A stretch of DNA of 64,000 nucleotides from Pseudomonas sp. N3-W (lineage in GTDB: Bacteria > Pseudomonadota > Gammaproteobacteria > Pseudomonadales > Pseudomonadaceae): positions 4,460,001-4,524,000 of the forward strand of contig NZ_CP103965.1 of NCBI RefSeq assembly GCF_024970185.1, read 5' to 3'. Made by a program: the position numbers and the translations under genes. The first letter of the stretch is position 1. Every line of letters begins with the position of its first letter. The notes under the pieces were generated by a model. The model saw nothing but the letters and a program-made list of their open reading frames with translations, was not told where the DNA came from and made no database searches. This document shows, piece after piece, positions 7,678-16,568 of this stretch.

Positions 7678-10401
7678 TTACTGCCAGCCGAACCGCCGAA
7701 TGTAAAACCCCTTCACCGCCTGAGTCAGGCCCATGTACGCCAGCAGAATCACCGGCAAAAACACGAAGTACAGCGACGGCAGCGCCTGCAGTTTGAAGTA
7801 GTGCGCCAGCGGGCCCATGGGCAGGAAGATGCCGACGGCCATGATGATCGCGGTCATGATCATCAGCGGTGGGGCCGCACGGCTTTGCAGGAACGGGATT
7901 TTCGGGGTGCGGATCATGTGCACGATCAGGGTCTGGGTCAGCAGCCCCACCACGAACCAGCCGGACTGGAACAGGGTCTGGTGGTCCGGGGTGTTGGCGT
8001 CGAACACGTACCACATCAGGGCGAAGGTGGTGATGTCGAAGATCGAGCTGATCGGGCCGAAAAACAGCATGAAGCGCCCGACGTCCGCCGGCTGCCAGCG
8101 CTGTGGTTTTTTCAGCATGTCGGCATCGACGTTATCGAACGGGATGGCGATCTGCGAGATGTCGTAAAGCAGGTTCTGCACCAGCAGGTGCATCGGCAGC
8201 ATCGGCAGGAACGGGATGAACGCGCTGGCCACCAGCACCGAGAACACGTTGCCGAAGTTGGAACTGGCGGTCATCTTGATGTACTTGAGCATGTTGGCGA
8301 AGGTCCGGCGCCCTTCCAGCACGCCCTCCTCCAGCACCATCAGGCTCTTTTCCAGGAGGATGATGTCCGCCGCTTCCTTGGCGATGTCCACCGCGCTGTC
8401 CACGGAAATGCCGATGTCGGCGGTGCGCAGGGCCGGCGCATCGTTGATGCCGTCGCCCATGAAGCCGACCACATGGCCGTTGGCCTTGAGCAGGCGCACG
8501 ATGCGTTCCTTGTGGGTCGGCGTGAGTTTGGCGAAGACGTTGGTGGTTTCCACCGCCAGCGCCAGTTGCCGGTCGCTCATGCGCTCGATGTCGTTGCCCA
8601 TCAGCAGGCCCTGCTGCTCCAGGCCGACTTCACGGCAGATCTTGGCGGTCACCAGTTCGTTGTCGCCGGTCAGCACTTTCACCGCCACGCCGTGGGCGGC
8701 CAGGGCCTTGAGGGCCGGAGCGGTGCTTTCTTTCGGCGGGTCGAGAAAGGCCACATAACCGATCAGCGTCAGCTCCTGTTCATCCGCCAGATTATAGGTG
8801 TCGCGCCCGTCGATCATCGGCCGTGCAGCCACGGCGACGACCCGCAAGCCTTCGGCATTGAAGGCCGCCGTGACTTGCCGAATGCGCGCCAGCAATGGTT
8901 CGGTCAGCGCTTCTTCGGCCTTGCCGTGGCGCACGCGCGTGCACACGGACAACACCTCTTCCACTGCACCTTTGCAGATCAGCAGATGCGGCTGGCTCTG
9001 CTCGGCCACCACCACCGACATGCGCCGACGATTGAAGTCGAAAGGGATCTCGTCGACCTTGCTGAACGCCGTGCCGACTTTCAGCTCGCGAAAGACCTCG
9101 ACGTGTTCCAGTACCGCCACGTCCAGCAGGTTTTTCAGACCGGTCTGGTAGTAGCTGTTGAGGTAGGCCATTTCCAACACGTCGTCGGAGTCTTCACCCC
9201 AGACGTCAACGTGGCGCGCGAGGAAAATCTTGTCCTGGGTCAAAGTGCCGGTCTTGTCGGTGCACAGCACGTCCATCGCGCCGAAGTTCTGGATGGCGTC
9301 GAGGCGTTTGACGATGACTTTTTTGCGCGACAGAAACACCGCGCCCTTGGCCAGGGTCGAGGTGACGATCATCGGCAGCATTTCCGGGGTCAGGCCCACG
9401 GCAATCGACAGCGCGAACAACAGCGCCTGAGTCCAGTCGCCCTTGGTGAAACCGTTGATGAACAACACCAGCGGCGCCATGACGAACATGAAGCGGATCA
9501 GCAACCAGCTGACGTTGTTGACGCCCGTCTGGAACGAGGTCGGGCCACGGTCGGTGGCGCTGACCCGCAGCGCCAGTGCGCCGAAATAGGTGTTGTTGCC
9601 GGTGGTGAGAATCACCGCCATGGCGGTGCCGGACACCACATTGGTGCCCATGAACAGGATGTTGTCCAGGTCCAGCGGGTTGCTGGTATCGCTGTCCTGC
9701 TGGCGGGGGAATTTTTCCACCGGCATCGATTCGCCGGTCATCGCCGCCTGGCTGACGAACAGATCCTTGGCGCTGAGTACCCGGCAATCGGCGGGAATCA
9801 TGTCGCCGGCCGACAGCACGATCAGATCGCCCGGCACCAGTTGCTTGATCGGCAACTCGATGCGTTGCGTCGCCTGCTCGGTGTCGGCATCGCCACGGCG
9901 CAGCACGGTAGCGGTGTTGCTGACCATGGCCTTGAGCGCGTCGGCGGCCTGGTTGGATTTGGTTTCCTGCCAGAAACGCAGCAGCGTCGAAAGCAACACC
10001 ATGGAGAAGATCACCGTGGCGGCTTTCAGGTCATCGGTCAGCAGGGAAATGACGGCCAACAGGGTCAGCAGCAGGTTGAACGGGTTTTTGTAGCAGTGCC
10101 ACAGGTGCGTCCACCAGGGCAGCGGCTGCTCGTGCTCGACCTCGTTGAGACCGAAACGCTCGCGCAGGGTGTGCGCCTCGGCTTCGCTCAAGCCGTCGGT
10201 GTGGCTGCCAAGACGATTGAGCAACGGGCCGGTGTCGCTGTTGGCGGCAGTCACCAGGGTTTGTGCGAGTGACGGCGGCACTTCGCGATTGACCGTGGCG
10301 TCGGTGAAACTTTCCAGCAACGCCAGACGGCGAAAGTGCCGGGCGATGTGGCGGGTGCGCAGGAATCCGGCGAAGAATTCTTTGAGCAGGGTCAGGTTCA
10401 T
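7678..10401 (-). CDS. mgtA: Magnesium-translocating P-type ATPase (MgtA/MgtB type, P3B)
   Basis: The enzyme imports Mg2+ across the inner membrane using ATP. The start is taken at ATG 10401 (MNLTLLKEFFAGFLRTRH; 907 aa, normal for the family) rather than the upstream in-frame ATG at 10437, whose extension is not family-like. Visible motifs are the cation-ATPase N-terminal domain (LGSHTDGLSEAEAHTLRERFGLNEV), the TGES actuator motif (QAAMTGESMPVEKFP), the phosphorylation site DKTGTLT, KGAVEEV in the nucleotide domain, the hinge GDGINDAPALRTADIG, and a C-terminal cation-ATPase membrane block. The N-terminal spacing and SNFGNVFSVLVASAF stretch fit the Mg2+ group rather than Ca2+ or K+ pumps. It stands alone; the region upstream of 10401 holds a hairpin that may regulate it. 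Confidence 0.93.
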   Translation of the reverse strand: MNLTLLKEFFAGFLRTRHIARHFRRLALLESFTDATVNREVPPSLAQTLVTAANSDTGPLLNRLGSHTDGLSEAEAHTLRERFGLNEVEHEQPLPWWTHLWHCYKNPFNLLLTLLAVISLLTDDLKAATVIFSMVLLSTLLRFWQETKSNQAADALKAMVSNTATVLRRGDADTEQATQRIELPIKQLVPGDLIVLSAGDMIPADCRVLSAKDLFVSQAAMTGESMPVEKFPRQQDSDTSNPLDLDNILFMGTNVVSGTAMAVILTTGNNTYFGALALRVSATDRGPTSFQTGVNNVSWLLIRFMFVMAPLVLFINGFTKGDWTQALLFALSIAVGLTPEMLPMIVTSTLAKGAVFLSRKKVIVKRLDAIQNFGAMDVLCTDKTGTLTQDKIFLARHVDVWGEDSDDVLEMAYLNSYYQTGLKNLLDVAVLEHVEVFRELKVGTAFSKVDEIPFDFNRRRMSVVVAEQSQPHLLICKGAVEEVLSVCTRVRHGKAEEALTEPLLARIRQVTAAFNAEGLRVVAVAARPMIDGRDTYNLADEQELTLIGYVAFLDPPKESTAPALKALAAHGVAVKVLTGDNELVTAKICREVGLEQQGLLMGNDIERMSDRQLALAVETTNVFAKLTPTHKERIVRLLKANGHVVGFMGDGINDAPALRTADIGISVDSAVDIAKEAADIILLEKSLMVLEEGVLEGRRTFANMLKYIKMTASSNFGNVFSVLVASAFIPFLPMLPMHLLVQNLLYDISQIAIPFDNVDADMLKKPQRWQPADVGRFMLFFGPISSIFDITTFALMWYVFDANTPDHQTLFQSGWFVVGLLTQTLIVHMIRTPKIPFLQSRAAPPLMIMTAIIMAVGIFLPMGPLAHYFKLQALPSLYFVFLPVILLAYMGLTQAVKGFYIRRFGWQ

Positions 10402-10562
10402 GGCAGTTTTCCCAGGAGCAGCCGGGGAAACCTTCAAGCAGGCGTGTCTGCGCCGTGATGGCGACGGGGTAGTCGAACATCACGCGCTGTTCAGCGTCGA
10501 TGAGAGGGACGTCGTGAGTCGGGCCGCAACTGGCCGCGATCGGGATGCCGCTACTCGCTTTT

Positions 10563-10604
10563 CGGCGAGATAACGGCACAAAAAAACTGCGCGTTATCTT
10601 GCCG
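10563..10604 (-). promoter_or_regulatory. Stem-loop in the upstream region of mgtA
   Basis: The arms CGGCGAGATAAC (10563-10574) and GTTATCTTGCCG (10593-10604) pair over 12 positions with one mismatch around an 18-base loop that contains a run of seven A (T on the minus strand). It lies about 160-200 bp upstream of the mgtA start on the transcribed strand. mgt genes in other bacteria are often controlled by leader structures, so this may be regulatory. No leader peptide is evident. Confidence 0.35.
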
Positions 10605-10765
10605 AGAATATGCCGGTTATCAAAACCGGCCGACTACTGTCACTCGAACAAGTGCCCACTGTGGGTCTCCGCTATGGATAAAATCGCGCGAAGCTTACAT
10701 ACCGCTACAGGGAGAGTAAACGACGCCTTGACGGCTGCCGGGGCAATTGCAGGGTTATTCAGGAA

Positions 10766-11148
10766 GGGTTCAGGTTGGGGCTCTGTGGTGCTTTCGATGG
10801 CCCCATCGCGAGCAAGCTCGCTCCCACATTTGATCTCTGTCATGCACAAAATTTGTGCTCCCTGAAGATCTCCTGTGGAAGGGTTCAGGTATATGGCTTT
10901 GTGGTGCTTTCAATGGCCCCATCGCGAGCAAGCTCGCTCCCACATTTGATCTCTGTCATGCACAAAATTTGTGCTCTTTGAAGATCTCCTGTGGGAGGGT
11001 TCAGGTATATGGCTCTGTGGTGCTTTCGATGGCCCCATCGCGAGCACGCTCGCTCCCACAGGGATCTTCAGTGAATACAGATTTTGTGTACAACCGAAGA
11101 TCAAATGTGGGAGCGAGCTTGCTCGCGATGGCGGCGGTACAGGCGCCG
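10766..11148. repeat. Tandem array of about 115-bp units, each carrying a REP palindrome, with an inverted copy at the end
   Basis: Unit 1 (10766-10880) and unit 2 (10881-10996) are nearly identical through GGGTTCAGGT, GTGGTGCTTTC, ATGGCCCCATCGCGAGCAAG and ATGCACAAAATTTGTGCTC. Unit 3 starts at 10997 and diverges after about 70 bp. An inverted REP arm (GTGGGAGCGAGCTTGCTCGC) follows at about 11107-11130. Apparent open frames here are artefacts of the repeat. Together with 10402-10765 this is about 750 bp without a gene, between two minus-strand genes. Confidence 0.85.
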
Positions 11149-11154
11149 AAAATC

Positions 11155-12492
11155 TTAGCTGGCGGTCGCCAACAACAGATCCATCACCGAACGGCCATGC
11201 CCACGATGCTTGCCATGGTCATACAAAGACCCGGCAATCTCATCGGCACGAATCGGCAGGATCGACAGCAAGGTGTCACTCAAGCCGTGGCTCGCCTGGC
11301 AGAAGCCCTGCATGTAGATGCCGGCCTTGCAGCGTTCGTCGGTGATCAGTTTGTAGTTGCGGTCCACTTCAAAATCACCCAGGTATTCTTCCAGCGGCGC
11401 CAGCAGTTTGCGGTGCATCTGGCGCTCGTAACCGGTGGCCAGCACCACGGCGTCGTACAGACGGACCGTGACTTCGCCAGTGGCGTTGTTGCGCACCGCC
11501 AGTTCGATACCGCGCTCGGTGGCGGTGGCTTTTTCGACGGTGGTCAGGGTACGGAATGCGTGCCGGGCAATGCCCGAGACTTTCTGGCGATAGAAGATGC
11601 CGTAGATGCGTTCGATCAGGTCGATGTCCACCACCGAGTAGTTGGTGTTGTGGTACTCGTTGACCAGCCGCTCGCGCTCGCTGTGGGCCTGCTGGAACAC
11701 CAGGTCGGTGAACTCCGGCGAAAACACTTCGTTGACGAACGGGCTGTCATCCGCCGGTTTCAGCGCCGAGCCGCGCAGGATCATGTCGACCTTGACCGTC
11801 GGGAAGCTGTCGTTGAGGTCGATGAACGCCTCTGCCGCGCTCTGCCCGCCGCCGATGATCGCGATGTTCATCGGCTGATTGTTCACGCATGGCTGCTTGG
11901 ACATCTGCGCCAGGTACTGGGAATGGTGGAACACCCGGCCGTCATCTTTCAGCGCCTTGAACGCCTCGGGAATGCGCGGTGTGCCGCCAGCGCTGACCAC
12001 CACCGAACGGGTGGTGCGCACGTGTTGATGGCCCTGGGCATCACGGGAAATCACCCGCAGCGCCTCGACGGTCTGCTGATGCAGCACCGGCTCGATGGCC
12101 AGCACTTCTTCGCCGTAGCGGCTCTGCTCGGTGAACTGCCCGGCGACCCAGCGCAGGTAGTCGTTGTACTCCATGCGGCACGGATAAAAGGTGCCCAGGT
12201 TGATGAAGTCCACCAGACGACCGTGGTGCTTGAGGTAATTGACGAACGAGTACGGGCTGGTCGGGTTGCGCAGGGTCACCAGGTCCTTGAGGAAGGAAAT
12301 CTGCAACTCGCTCTGGGTCACCAGGGTGTTGCCGTGCCAGCGGTAGTCGGCCTGCTTGTCGAGAAACAGCACATCCAGCTCGCCCTGGCTCGGCCCGCGC
12401 TCTTGCAGGGCGATGGCCAGCGCCAGGTTCGAAGGGCCGAAACCGACGCCGATCAGGTCGTGAACGATGGGCGATGCAATTGCCTGTGTCAT
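11155..12492 (-). CDS. pvdA: L-ornithine N5-monooxygenase PvdA
   Basis: PvdA uses FAD, NADPH and O2 to make N5-hydroxyornithine, the source of pyoverdine hydroxamates. The start is ATG 12492 (MTQAIASPIVHDLIGVGFG; 445 aa, close to the 443 aa of P. aeruginosa PvdA), preceded by AGAGGA. The longer frame from 12615 overlaps the promoter and is rejected. Visible are the FAD-binding GVGFGPSNLALA near the N-terminus, the substrate/FAD segment QSELQISFLKDLVTLRNP, the NADPH-binding IIGGGQSAAEAF, and the C-terminal ATGYERQMH, all typical of class B N-hydroxylating monooxygenases. A perfect PvdS box lies at 12585-12608. Its neighbour upstream is the fpvI sigma gene on the same strand. Confidence 0.96.
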   Translation of the reverse strand: MTQAIASPIVHDLIGVGFGPSNLALAIALQERGPSQGELDVLFLDKQADYRWHGNTLVTQSELQISFLKDLVTLRNPTSPYSFVNYLKHHGRLVDFINLGTFYPCRMEYNDYLRWVAGQFTEQSRYGEEVLAIEPVLHQQTVEALRVISRDAQGHQHVRTTRSVVVSAGGTPRIPEAFKALKDDGRVFHHSQYLAQMSKQPCVNNQPMNIAIIGGGQSAAEAFIDLNDSFPTVKVDMILRGSALKPADDSPFVNEVFSPEFTDLVFQQAHSERERLVNEYHNTNYSVVDIDLIERIYGIFYRQKVSGIARHAFRTLTTVEKATATERGIELAVRNNATGEVTVRLYDAVVLATGYERQMHRKLLAPLEEYLGDFEVDRNYKLITDERCKAGIYMQGFCQASHGLSDTLLSILPIRADEIAGSLYDHGKHRGHGRSVMDLLLATAS

Positions 12493-12584
12493 TTCCAGTG
12501 TCCTCTGGATGAACCCCTCAACACGGGGTAAGCCTAAGTGACCCGGCTGGCCTTGCGCCGGCCAGGGTCGTCTGTTGAGTAGGA

Positions 12585-12608
12585 ACGAGGACGATGAAAA
12601 AAAATTTA
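12585..12608 (-). promoter_or_regulatory. PvdS-dependent iron-starvation box of pvdA
   Basis: On the minus strand TAAAT (plus 12604-12608) is followed by exactly 16 bases and CGT (plus 12585-12587). TAAAT-N16-CGT is the known iron-starvation promoter recognised by the sigma factor PvdS. It lies 93 bp upstream of the pvdA start. Confidence 0.88.
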
Positions 12609-12619
12609 ACGGCAAAGGA

Positions 12620-13102
12620 TCAATGGGCGTCCCATTGCTTGATGCGCACGCGGCAATGCTTCATGGCATTGACGATGTGCTTTTCCACCAGCGCCCGGGA
12701 AATGCCCAGGTGTTCGGCGATTTGCGGGTGCGACAGGCCCTCGATCTTGCGCAGCAGAAAACTCTCGCGGCACAGCCTTGGCAACTCCGCGAGGGCGCGC
12801 TGGAGCATCTCCACGCGTTGGCCATGATCGAGGCTGTGATGGGGCGACGGGGTGAAATAGCGCTCTTCGCTATCGAGCACATCCAGCGACTCGACCTGAC
12901 GCAGGGCGTTGCGCCGATGGTCGTCGATCACCAGATTGAGTGCGGTGCGATACAGAAAAGCCCGGGGTTGCTCGATCGGCGTTTCGCTGGAGCGCTCCAG
13001 CACCCGCACATAGGCGTCATGCACCACATCTTCGGCCACCTGACGGTTGCCCAGCCTGGCGTTCAGAAAATACACCAGTTCGCGATAGTAGTTTTCCAAC
13101 AT
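12620..13102 (-). CDS. fpvI: ECF sigma factor FpvI (ferripyoverdine receptor regulator)
   Basis: FpvI directs RNA polymerase to the fpvA receptor promoter when ferripyoverdine binds FpvA. From ATG 13102 the product is 160 aa (MLENYYRELVYFLNARLGNR), matching the roughly 159 aa of P. aeruginosa FpvI. A GTG at 13117 or the ATG at 13186 would be longer; the ribosome site does not settle it. Sigma region 2 is seen in VAEDVVHDAYVRVLER and PRAFLYRTALNLVIDDHRR, and region 4 in LPRLCRESFLLRKIEGLSHP and IAEHLGISRALVEKHIV. It sits next to pvdA as in P. aeruginosa, but the anti-sigma gene fpvR that normally follows is absent. A Fur-box-like site lies upstream at 13203-13217, and no PvdS box is seen, in line with known Fur control of fpvI. 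Confidence 0.88.
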   Translation of the reverse strand: MLENYYRELVYFLNARLGNRQVAEDVVHDAYVRVLERSSETPIEQPRAFLYRTALNLVIDDHRRNALRQVESLDVLDSEERYFTPSPHHSLDHGQRVEMLQRALAELPRLCRESFLLRKIEGLSHPQIAEHLGISRALVEKHIVNAMKHCRVRIKQWDAH

Positions 13103-13202
13103 GACTCCCGGCCGCACGGAGTGCGGGTCCTGTCCTTGAGCCAGACCGGCCACCGCCAAAATGGGCAATAGCACGATAGTGGCCATTCAAGGTGCGTAAT
13201 TT

Positions 13203-13217
13203 ATAGTAATTCTCATA
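13203..13217 (-). promoter_or_regulatory. Candidate Fur box upstream of fpvI
   Basis: The minus strand reads TATGAGAATTACTAT, which matches the Pseudomonas Fur-box core AATGAGAATCATTAT at 12 of 15 positions. It lies about 100 bp upstream of the fpvI start in an AT-rich patch. Fur with Fe2+ would repress fpvI here. The core sequence used is recalled. Confidence 0.5.
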
Positions 13218-13291
13218 TAGATTTAAAGCACTGGATCCATCTGCCGGACAAATAACCCGCCGGCGGAGCTGTAACCCAATGTATCAAGGCT

Positions 13292-13315
13292 TAAATTCCT
13301 GCGAAGGGTTCTCGT
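13292..13315 (+). promoter_or_regulatory. PvdS-dependent iron-starvation box of pvdRT-opmQ
   Basis: TAAAT at 13292-13296, a 16-base spacer and CGT at 13313-13315 form a perfect box on the plus strand. It lies 108 bp upstream of the pvdR start. Confidence 0.88.
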
Positions 13316-13356
13316 TAACAGGACAGCCTCCCGTGTCTGTCGCGCCCTGCGACAGC

Positions 13357-13391
13357 GTATGGCGCTGCGCAAACATTGCGCAGCGCCATAC
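13357..13391 (+). promoter_or_regulatory. Perfect 16-bp stem-loop in the pvdR leader
   Basis: GTATGGCGCTGCGCAA (13357-13372) pairs perfectly with 13376-13391 around a 3-base loop (ACA). It falls between the PvdS box and the pvdR start, so it is probably in the 5' leader of the mRNA. No T-run follows, so it is not a classic terminator. It could affect mRNA stability or bind a protein. Confidence 0.6.
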
Positions 13392-13423
13392 GACGGGCCG
13401 ATACCCACCGGCTGGAACCCTGC

Positions 13424-14587
13424 ATGAAACGTCCCCGTCCCACCCGACGCGCCCTGCTTGTAGCACTCTGCCTGATCCCCGCAATGGCCTTCGCAGCCTG
13501 GCAAGTCATCCCGCCGGGTCGGGAAAAACTGGCCACGGCGCAGGTCTCCCGGGCCGATATCGAAAGCAGTGTGACCGCCCTCGGCACCCTGCAACCGCGC
13601 CGCTATGTCGATGTCGGCGCCCAGGCGTCCGGGCAGATCCAGAAAATCCATGTCGAGGCTGGCGACGAAGTCAAGGAGGGCCAGTTGCTGGTGGAAATCG
13701 ACCCGTCGACCCAGAAGGCCAAACTCGATGCCGGGCGCTTCTCGATCGACAACCTGAGAGCGCAGTTGCAAGAACAGCGCGCCCAGCACGATCTGGCACA
13801 GCAGAAGTACCAGCGCCAGCAGCAACTCGCCGCCGGCGGCGCCACCCGTGAAGAAGATGTGCAGACCGCCCGCGCCGAAGTGCGGGCGACCCAGGCGCGC
13901 ATCGACATGTTCCAGGCGCAGATTCGTCAGGCTCAGGCCAGCCTGCGCAGCGACGAGGCCGAACTCGGCTACACGCGCATCTATGCGCCGATGTCCGGCA
14001 CCGTGGTCGCGGTCGGCGCGCGCGAAGGCCAGACGCTCAACGCCCAACAGCAAACCCCGCTGATCCTGCGCATCGCACGCTTGTCGCCGATGACCGTGTG
14101 GGCCGAAGTCTCGGAAGCCGACATCGGCCACGTCAAAGCCGGCATGAGCGCCTACTTCACCACCCTCAGCGGCGGCAAGCGTCGCTGGAGCAGCACCGTG
14201 CGCCAGATTCTGCCGGTGCCGCCCCGTCCACTCGAACAGTCCCAGGGCGGCAGCCCCACCAGCGGTCGCAGCGGCGCCGAACGCGTGGTGCTCTACACCG
14301 TATTGCTGGACGTCGATAACGCCGATAACGCCTTGATGGCGGACATGACCGCGCAGGTGTTCTTCGTCGCCCAACAGGCCCGCAACGTGCTGACCGTGCC
14401 AACCGCCTCGCTGCAGAGCGGGCCGCAAGCCGACCGGCACATGGCACAGGTCGTCGCCGCCAACGGCGACATTCAGCCACGCGAGGTACGTACCGGTATC
14501 AGCGACCGCCTGCGCACCCAGGTCCTCGACGGCCTGGCCGAAGGCGATCACGTGCTCAGCGCCCCGGCTGTCGGCAGCGGAGGCTGA
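13424..14587 (+). CDS. pvdR: Pyoverdine efflux periplasmic adaptor PvdR (MacA-like)
   Basis: PvdR links the inner-membrane ABC protein PvdT to the outer-membrane channel OpmQ in the pump that exports and recycles pyoverdine. The start is ATG 13424 (MKRPRPTRRALLVALCLIPA; 387 aa), with an N-terminal membrane anchor or signal. Membrane-fusion-protein features are visible: lipoyl halves (RYVDVGAQASGQIQKIHVEA and YTRIYAPMSGTVVAVGAREG) around a long coiled-coil hairpin rich in Gln, Ala and Arg at about residues 100-180, then beta-barrel (PMTVWAEVSEADIGHVKAGM). Only TGA/ATG separate it from pvdT, so they are co-translated. The operon pvdR-pvdT-opmQ has a PvdS box upstream. No fpvR lies between fpvI and this gene. 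Confidence 0.94.
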   Translation: MKRPRPTRRALLVALCLIPAMAFAAWQVIPPGREKLATAQVSRADIESSVTALGTLQPRRYVDVGAQASGQIQKIHVEAGDEVKEGQLLVEIDPSTQKAKLDAGRFSIDNLRAQLQEQRAQHDLAQQKYQRQQQLAAGGATREEDVQTARAEVRATQARIDMFQAQIRQAQASLRSDEAELGYTRIYAPMSGTVVAVGAREGQTLNAQQQTPLILRIARLSPMTVWAEVSEADIGHVKAGMSAYFTTLSGGKRRWSSTVRQILPVPPRPLEQSQGGSPTSGRSGAERVVLYTVLLDVDNADNALMADMTAQVFFVAQQARNVLTVPTASLQSGPQADRHMAQVVAANGDIQPREVRTGISDRLRTQVLDGLAEGDHVLSAPAVGSGG

Positions 14588-16561
14588 ATGCAAACGCCCC
14601 TGATTGACCTGCGCCAGATCCGCAAAGCCTATGGCGGTAACGACAGCCCGTTGGTGGAAGTGCTGCGCGGCATTGACCTGTCGATTCATGCCGGTGAGTT
14701 CGTGGCGATTGTCGGCGCTTCCGGCTCCGGCAAATCGACACTGATGAACATCCTCGGCTGCATCGATCGCCCCACCCGCGGCGAGTACCTGTTTGCCGGC
14801 GAAAACGTCGCGCAACTGGACAGCGACGAACTGGCCTGGCTGCGGCGCGAGGCGTTCGGCTTCGTGTTTCAGGGCTATCACCTGATCCCGTCCGGCTCGG
14901 CCCAGGAAAACGTCGAGATGCCGGCCATCTATGCCGGTACCCCAGCCGCTGAGCGCCATGCCCGCGCCGCGGCCCTGCTGGACCGTCTGGGCCTGGCCAG
15001 CCGCACCGGCAACCGCCCGCATCAGCTCTCCGGTGGCCAGCAACAACGGGTGTCGATTGCCCGGGCCTTGATGAACGGCGGCCACATCATTCTGGCCGAC
15101 GAACCCACCGGCGCCCTCGACAGCCACAGCGGCGCCGAGGTCATGACCCTGCTCGACGAACTCGCCAGCCAGGGCCATGTGGTGATCCTGATCACCCACG
15201 ACCGGGAAGTCGCCCAACGCGCCAACCGCATCATCGAAATCCGCGACGGCCTGATCATCAGTGACACCGCCGATGAACCCGCTGCTGCGCCCCGCCAGGC
15301 CAACCCCGGCGCCTTGCAAGCCGTAGACCTGCGCCAGCGCCTGAGCGCCGGCAGCGAGCACGCCGGGGCCTGGAAAGGTGAACTGGTGGAAGCCGTGCAA
15401 GCGGCCTGGCGCGTGATGTGGATCAACCGCTTCCGTACCGCCCTGACCTTGCTGGGCATCGTCATCGGCGTCGCCTCGGTGGTGGTGATGCTGGCGGTGG
15501 GTGAAGGCAGCAAGCGCCAGGTGATGGCGCAAATGGGCGCCTTCGGTTCCAACATCATCTACTTGAATGGCAGCGCCCCCCACCCACGCACGCCACCGGG
15601 CATCGTCACCCTGGACGATGTCGCCGCGCTGGCAGACCTGCCACAAGTGCAACGCATCATGCCGGTCAACGGGGCGACAGCCGGGGTGCGCTTCGGCAAC
15701 GTCGATCACACCAGTTACGTGGGCGGCAACGACACCAATTTTCCGGTCATCTTCAACTGGCCGGTGGTCCAGGGCAGTTACTTCACCCAGGCCGATGAAG
15801 ACAGCGCAGCCGCCGTCGCGGTGATTGGCAAGAAAGTCCGGGACAAATTGCTCAAGGACGTGGCCGACCCCATCGGTCAGTACATCCTGATTGAAAACGT
15901 GCCATTCCAGGTACTCGGCGTGCTGGCCGAAAAAGGCGCCAGCTCCGGCGACTCGGACAGCGACAACCGCATCGCCGTGCCCTATTCGGCGGCCAGCGTG
16001 CGCCTGTTCGGCAGCCGCGACCCGCAATACGTGGTGATCGCCGCCAGGGACGCGGCCAAGGTCAAGGACGCCGAGCACGCCATCGAACAGACCCTGTTGC
16101 AGCGGCACAAGGGCAAGAAAGACTTCGAGCTGACCAACAACGCCGCCCTGATCCAGGCCGAGGCCCGTACCCAGGGCACGCTGTCGCTGATGCTCGGTGC
16201 CATCGCCGCGATCTCGCTGCTGGTGGGCGGTATTGGCGTGATGAACATCATGCTCATGACCGTGCGCGAGCGGACCCGCGAAATCGGCATCCGCATGGCC
16301 ACCGGCGCCCGCCAGCGCGACATCCTGCGCCAGTTTCTCACCGAGGCCGTGATGCTCTCGGTGGTCGGCGGCCTTGCCGGTATCGGCCTGGCGCTGCTGG
16401 TCGGTGGCGTGTTGCTGCTCAGCGATGTGGCCGTGGCTTTCCAGTGGTTCGCCGTGTTCGGTGCCTTTGGTTGCGCCCTGGCCACTGGCGTCATCTTCGG
16501 CTTCATGCCTGCCCGCAAGGCTGCCCGGCTCGACCCGGTCACGGCCCTTACCAGTGAATGA
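14588..16561 (+). CDS. pvdT: Pyoverdine efflux ABC transporter PvdT (MacB-like)
   Basis: The 657-aa protein fuses an N-terminal ATPase with a four-helix membrane domain, as in MacB. It energises pyoverdine release through PvdR and OpmQ. Visible are Walker [10 protein letters not shown] at residues 43-51, the ABC signature LSGGQQQR, Walker [10 protein letters not shown], the switch His in LITHDREV, then a membrane helix ([18 protein letters not shown]), a large periplasmic loop, and three helices near the end ([19 protein letters not shown] onward). The start codon follows the pvdR stop directly. The C-terminus reads [20 protein letters not shown], typical of MacB homologues. Confidence 0.95.
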   Translation: MQTPLIDLRQIRKAYGGNDSPLVEVLRGIDLSIHAGEFVAIVGASGSGKSTLMNILGCIDRPTRGEYLFAGENVAQLDSDELAWLRREAFGFVFQGYHLIPSGSAQENVEMPAIYAGTPAAERHARAAALLDRLGLASRTGNRPHQLSGGQQQRVSIARALMNGGHIILADEPTGALDSHSGAEVMTLLDELASQGHVVILITHDREVAQRANRIIEIRDGLIISDTADEPAAAPRQANPGALQAVDLRQRLSAGSEHAGAWKGELVEAVQAAWRVMWINRFRTALTLLGIVIGVASVVVMLAVGEGSKRQVMAQMGAFGSNIIYLNGSAPHPRTPPGIVTLDDVAALADLPQVQRIMPVNGATAGVRFGNVDHTSYVGGNDTNFPVIFNWPVVQGSYFTQADEDSAAAVAVIGKKVRDKLLKDVADPIGQYILIENVPFQVLGVLAEKGASSGDSDSDNRIAVPYSAASVRLFGSRDPQYVVIAARDAAKVKDAEHAIEQTLLQRHKGKKDFELTNNAALIQAEARTQGTLSLMLGAIAAISLLVGGIGVMNIMLMTVRERTREIGIRMATGARQRDILRQFLTEAVMLSVVGGLAGIGLALLVGGVLLLSDVAVAFQWFAVFGAFGCALATGVIFGFMPARKAARLDPVTALTSE

Positions 16562-16568
16562 TCGACCT

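Noticed and set aside
7801..10272. 823-codon open frame on the plus strand opposite mgtA
   Set aside because: It is the antisense shadow of the GC-rich P-type ATPase gene; its translation is His/Gln/Arg-rich low-complexity with no family motif.
10766..11148. CRISPR array
   Set aside because: The repeated unit is about 115 bp, contains REP palindromes, and lacks short repeats with unique spacers; no cas genes are nearby.
10855..12531. 558-codon plus-strand frame across the tandem repeat and pvdA
   Set aside because: It starts inside the REP repeat and runs antisense to pvdA; no protein-like features.
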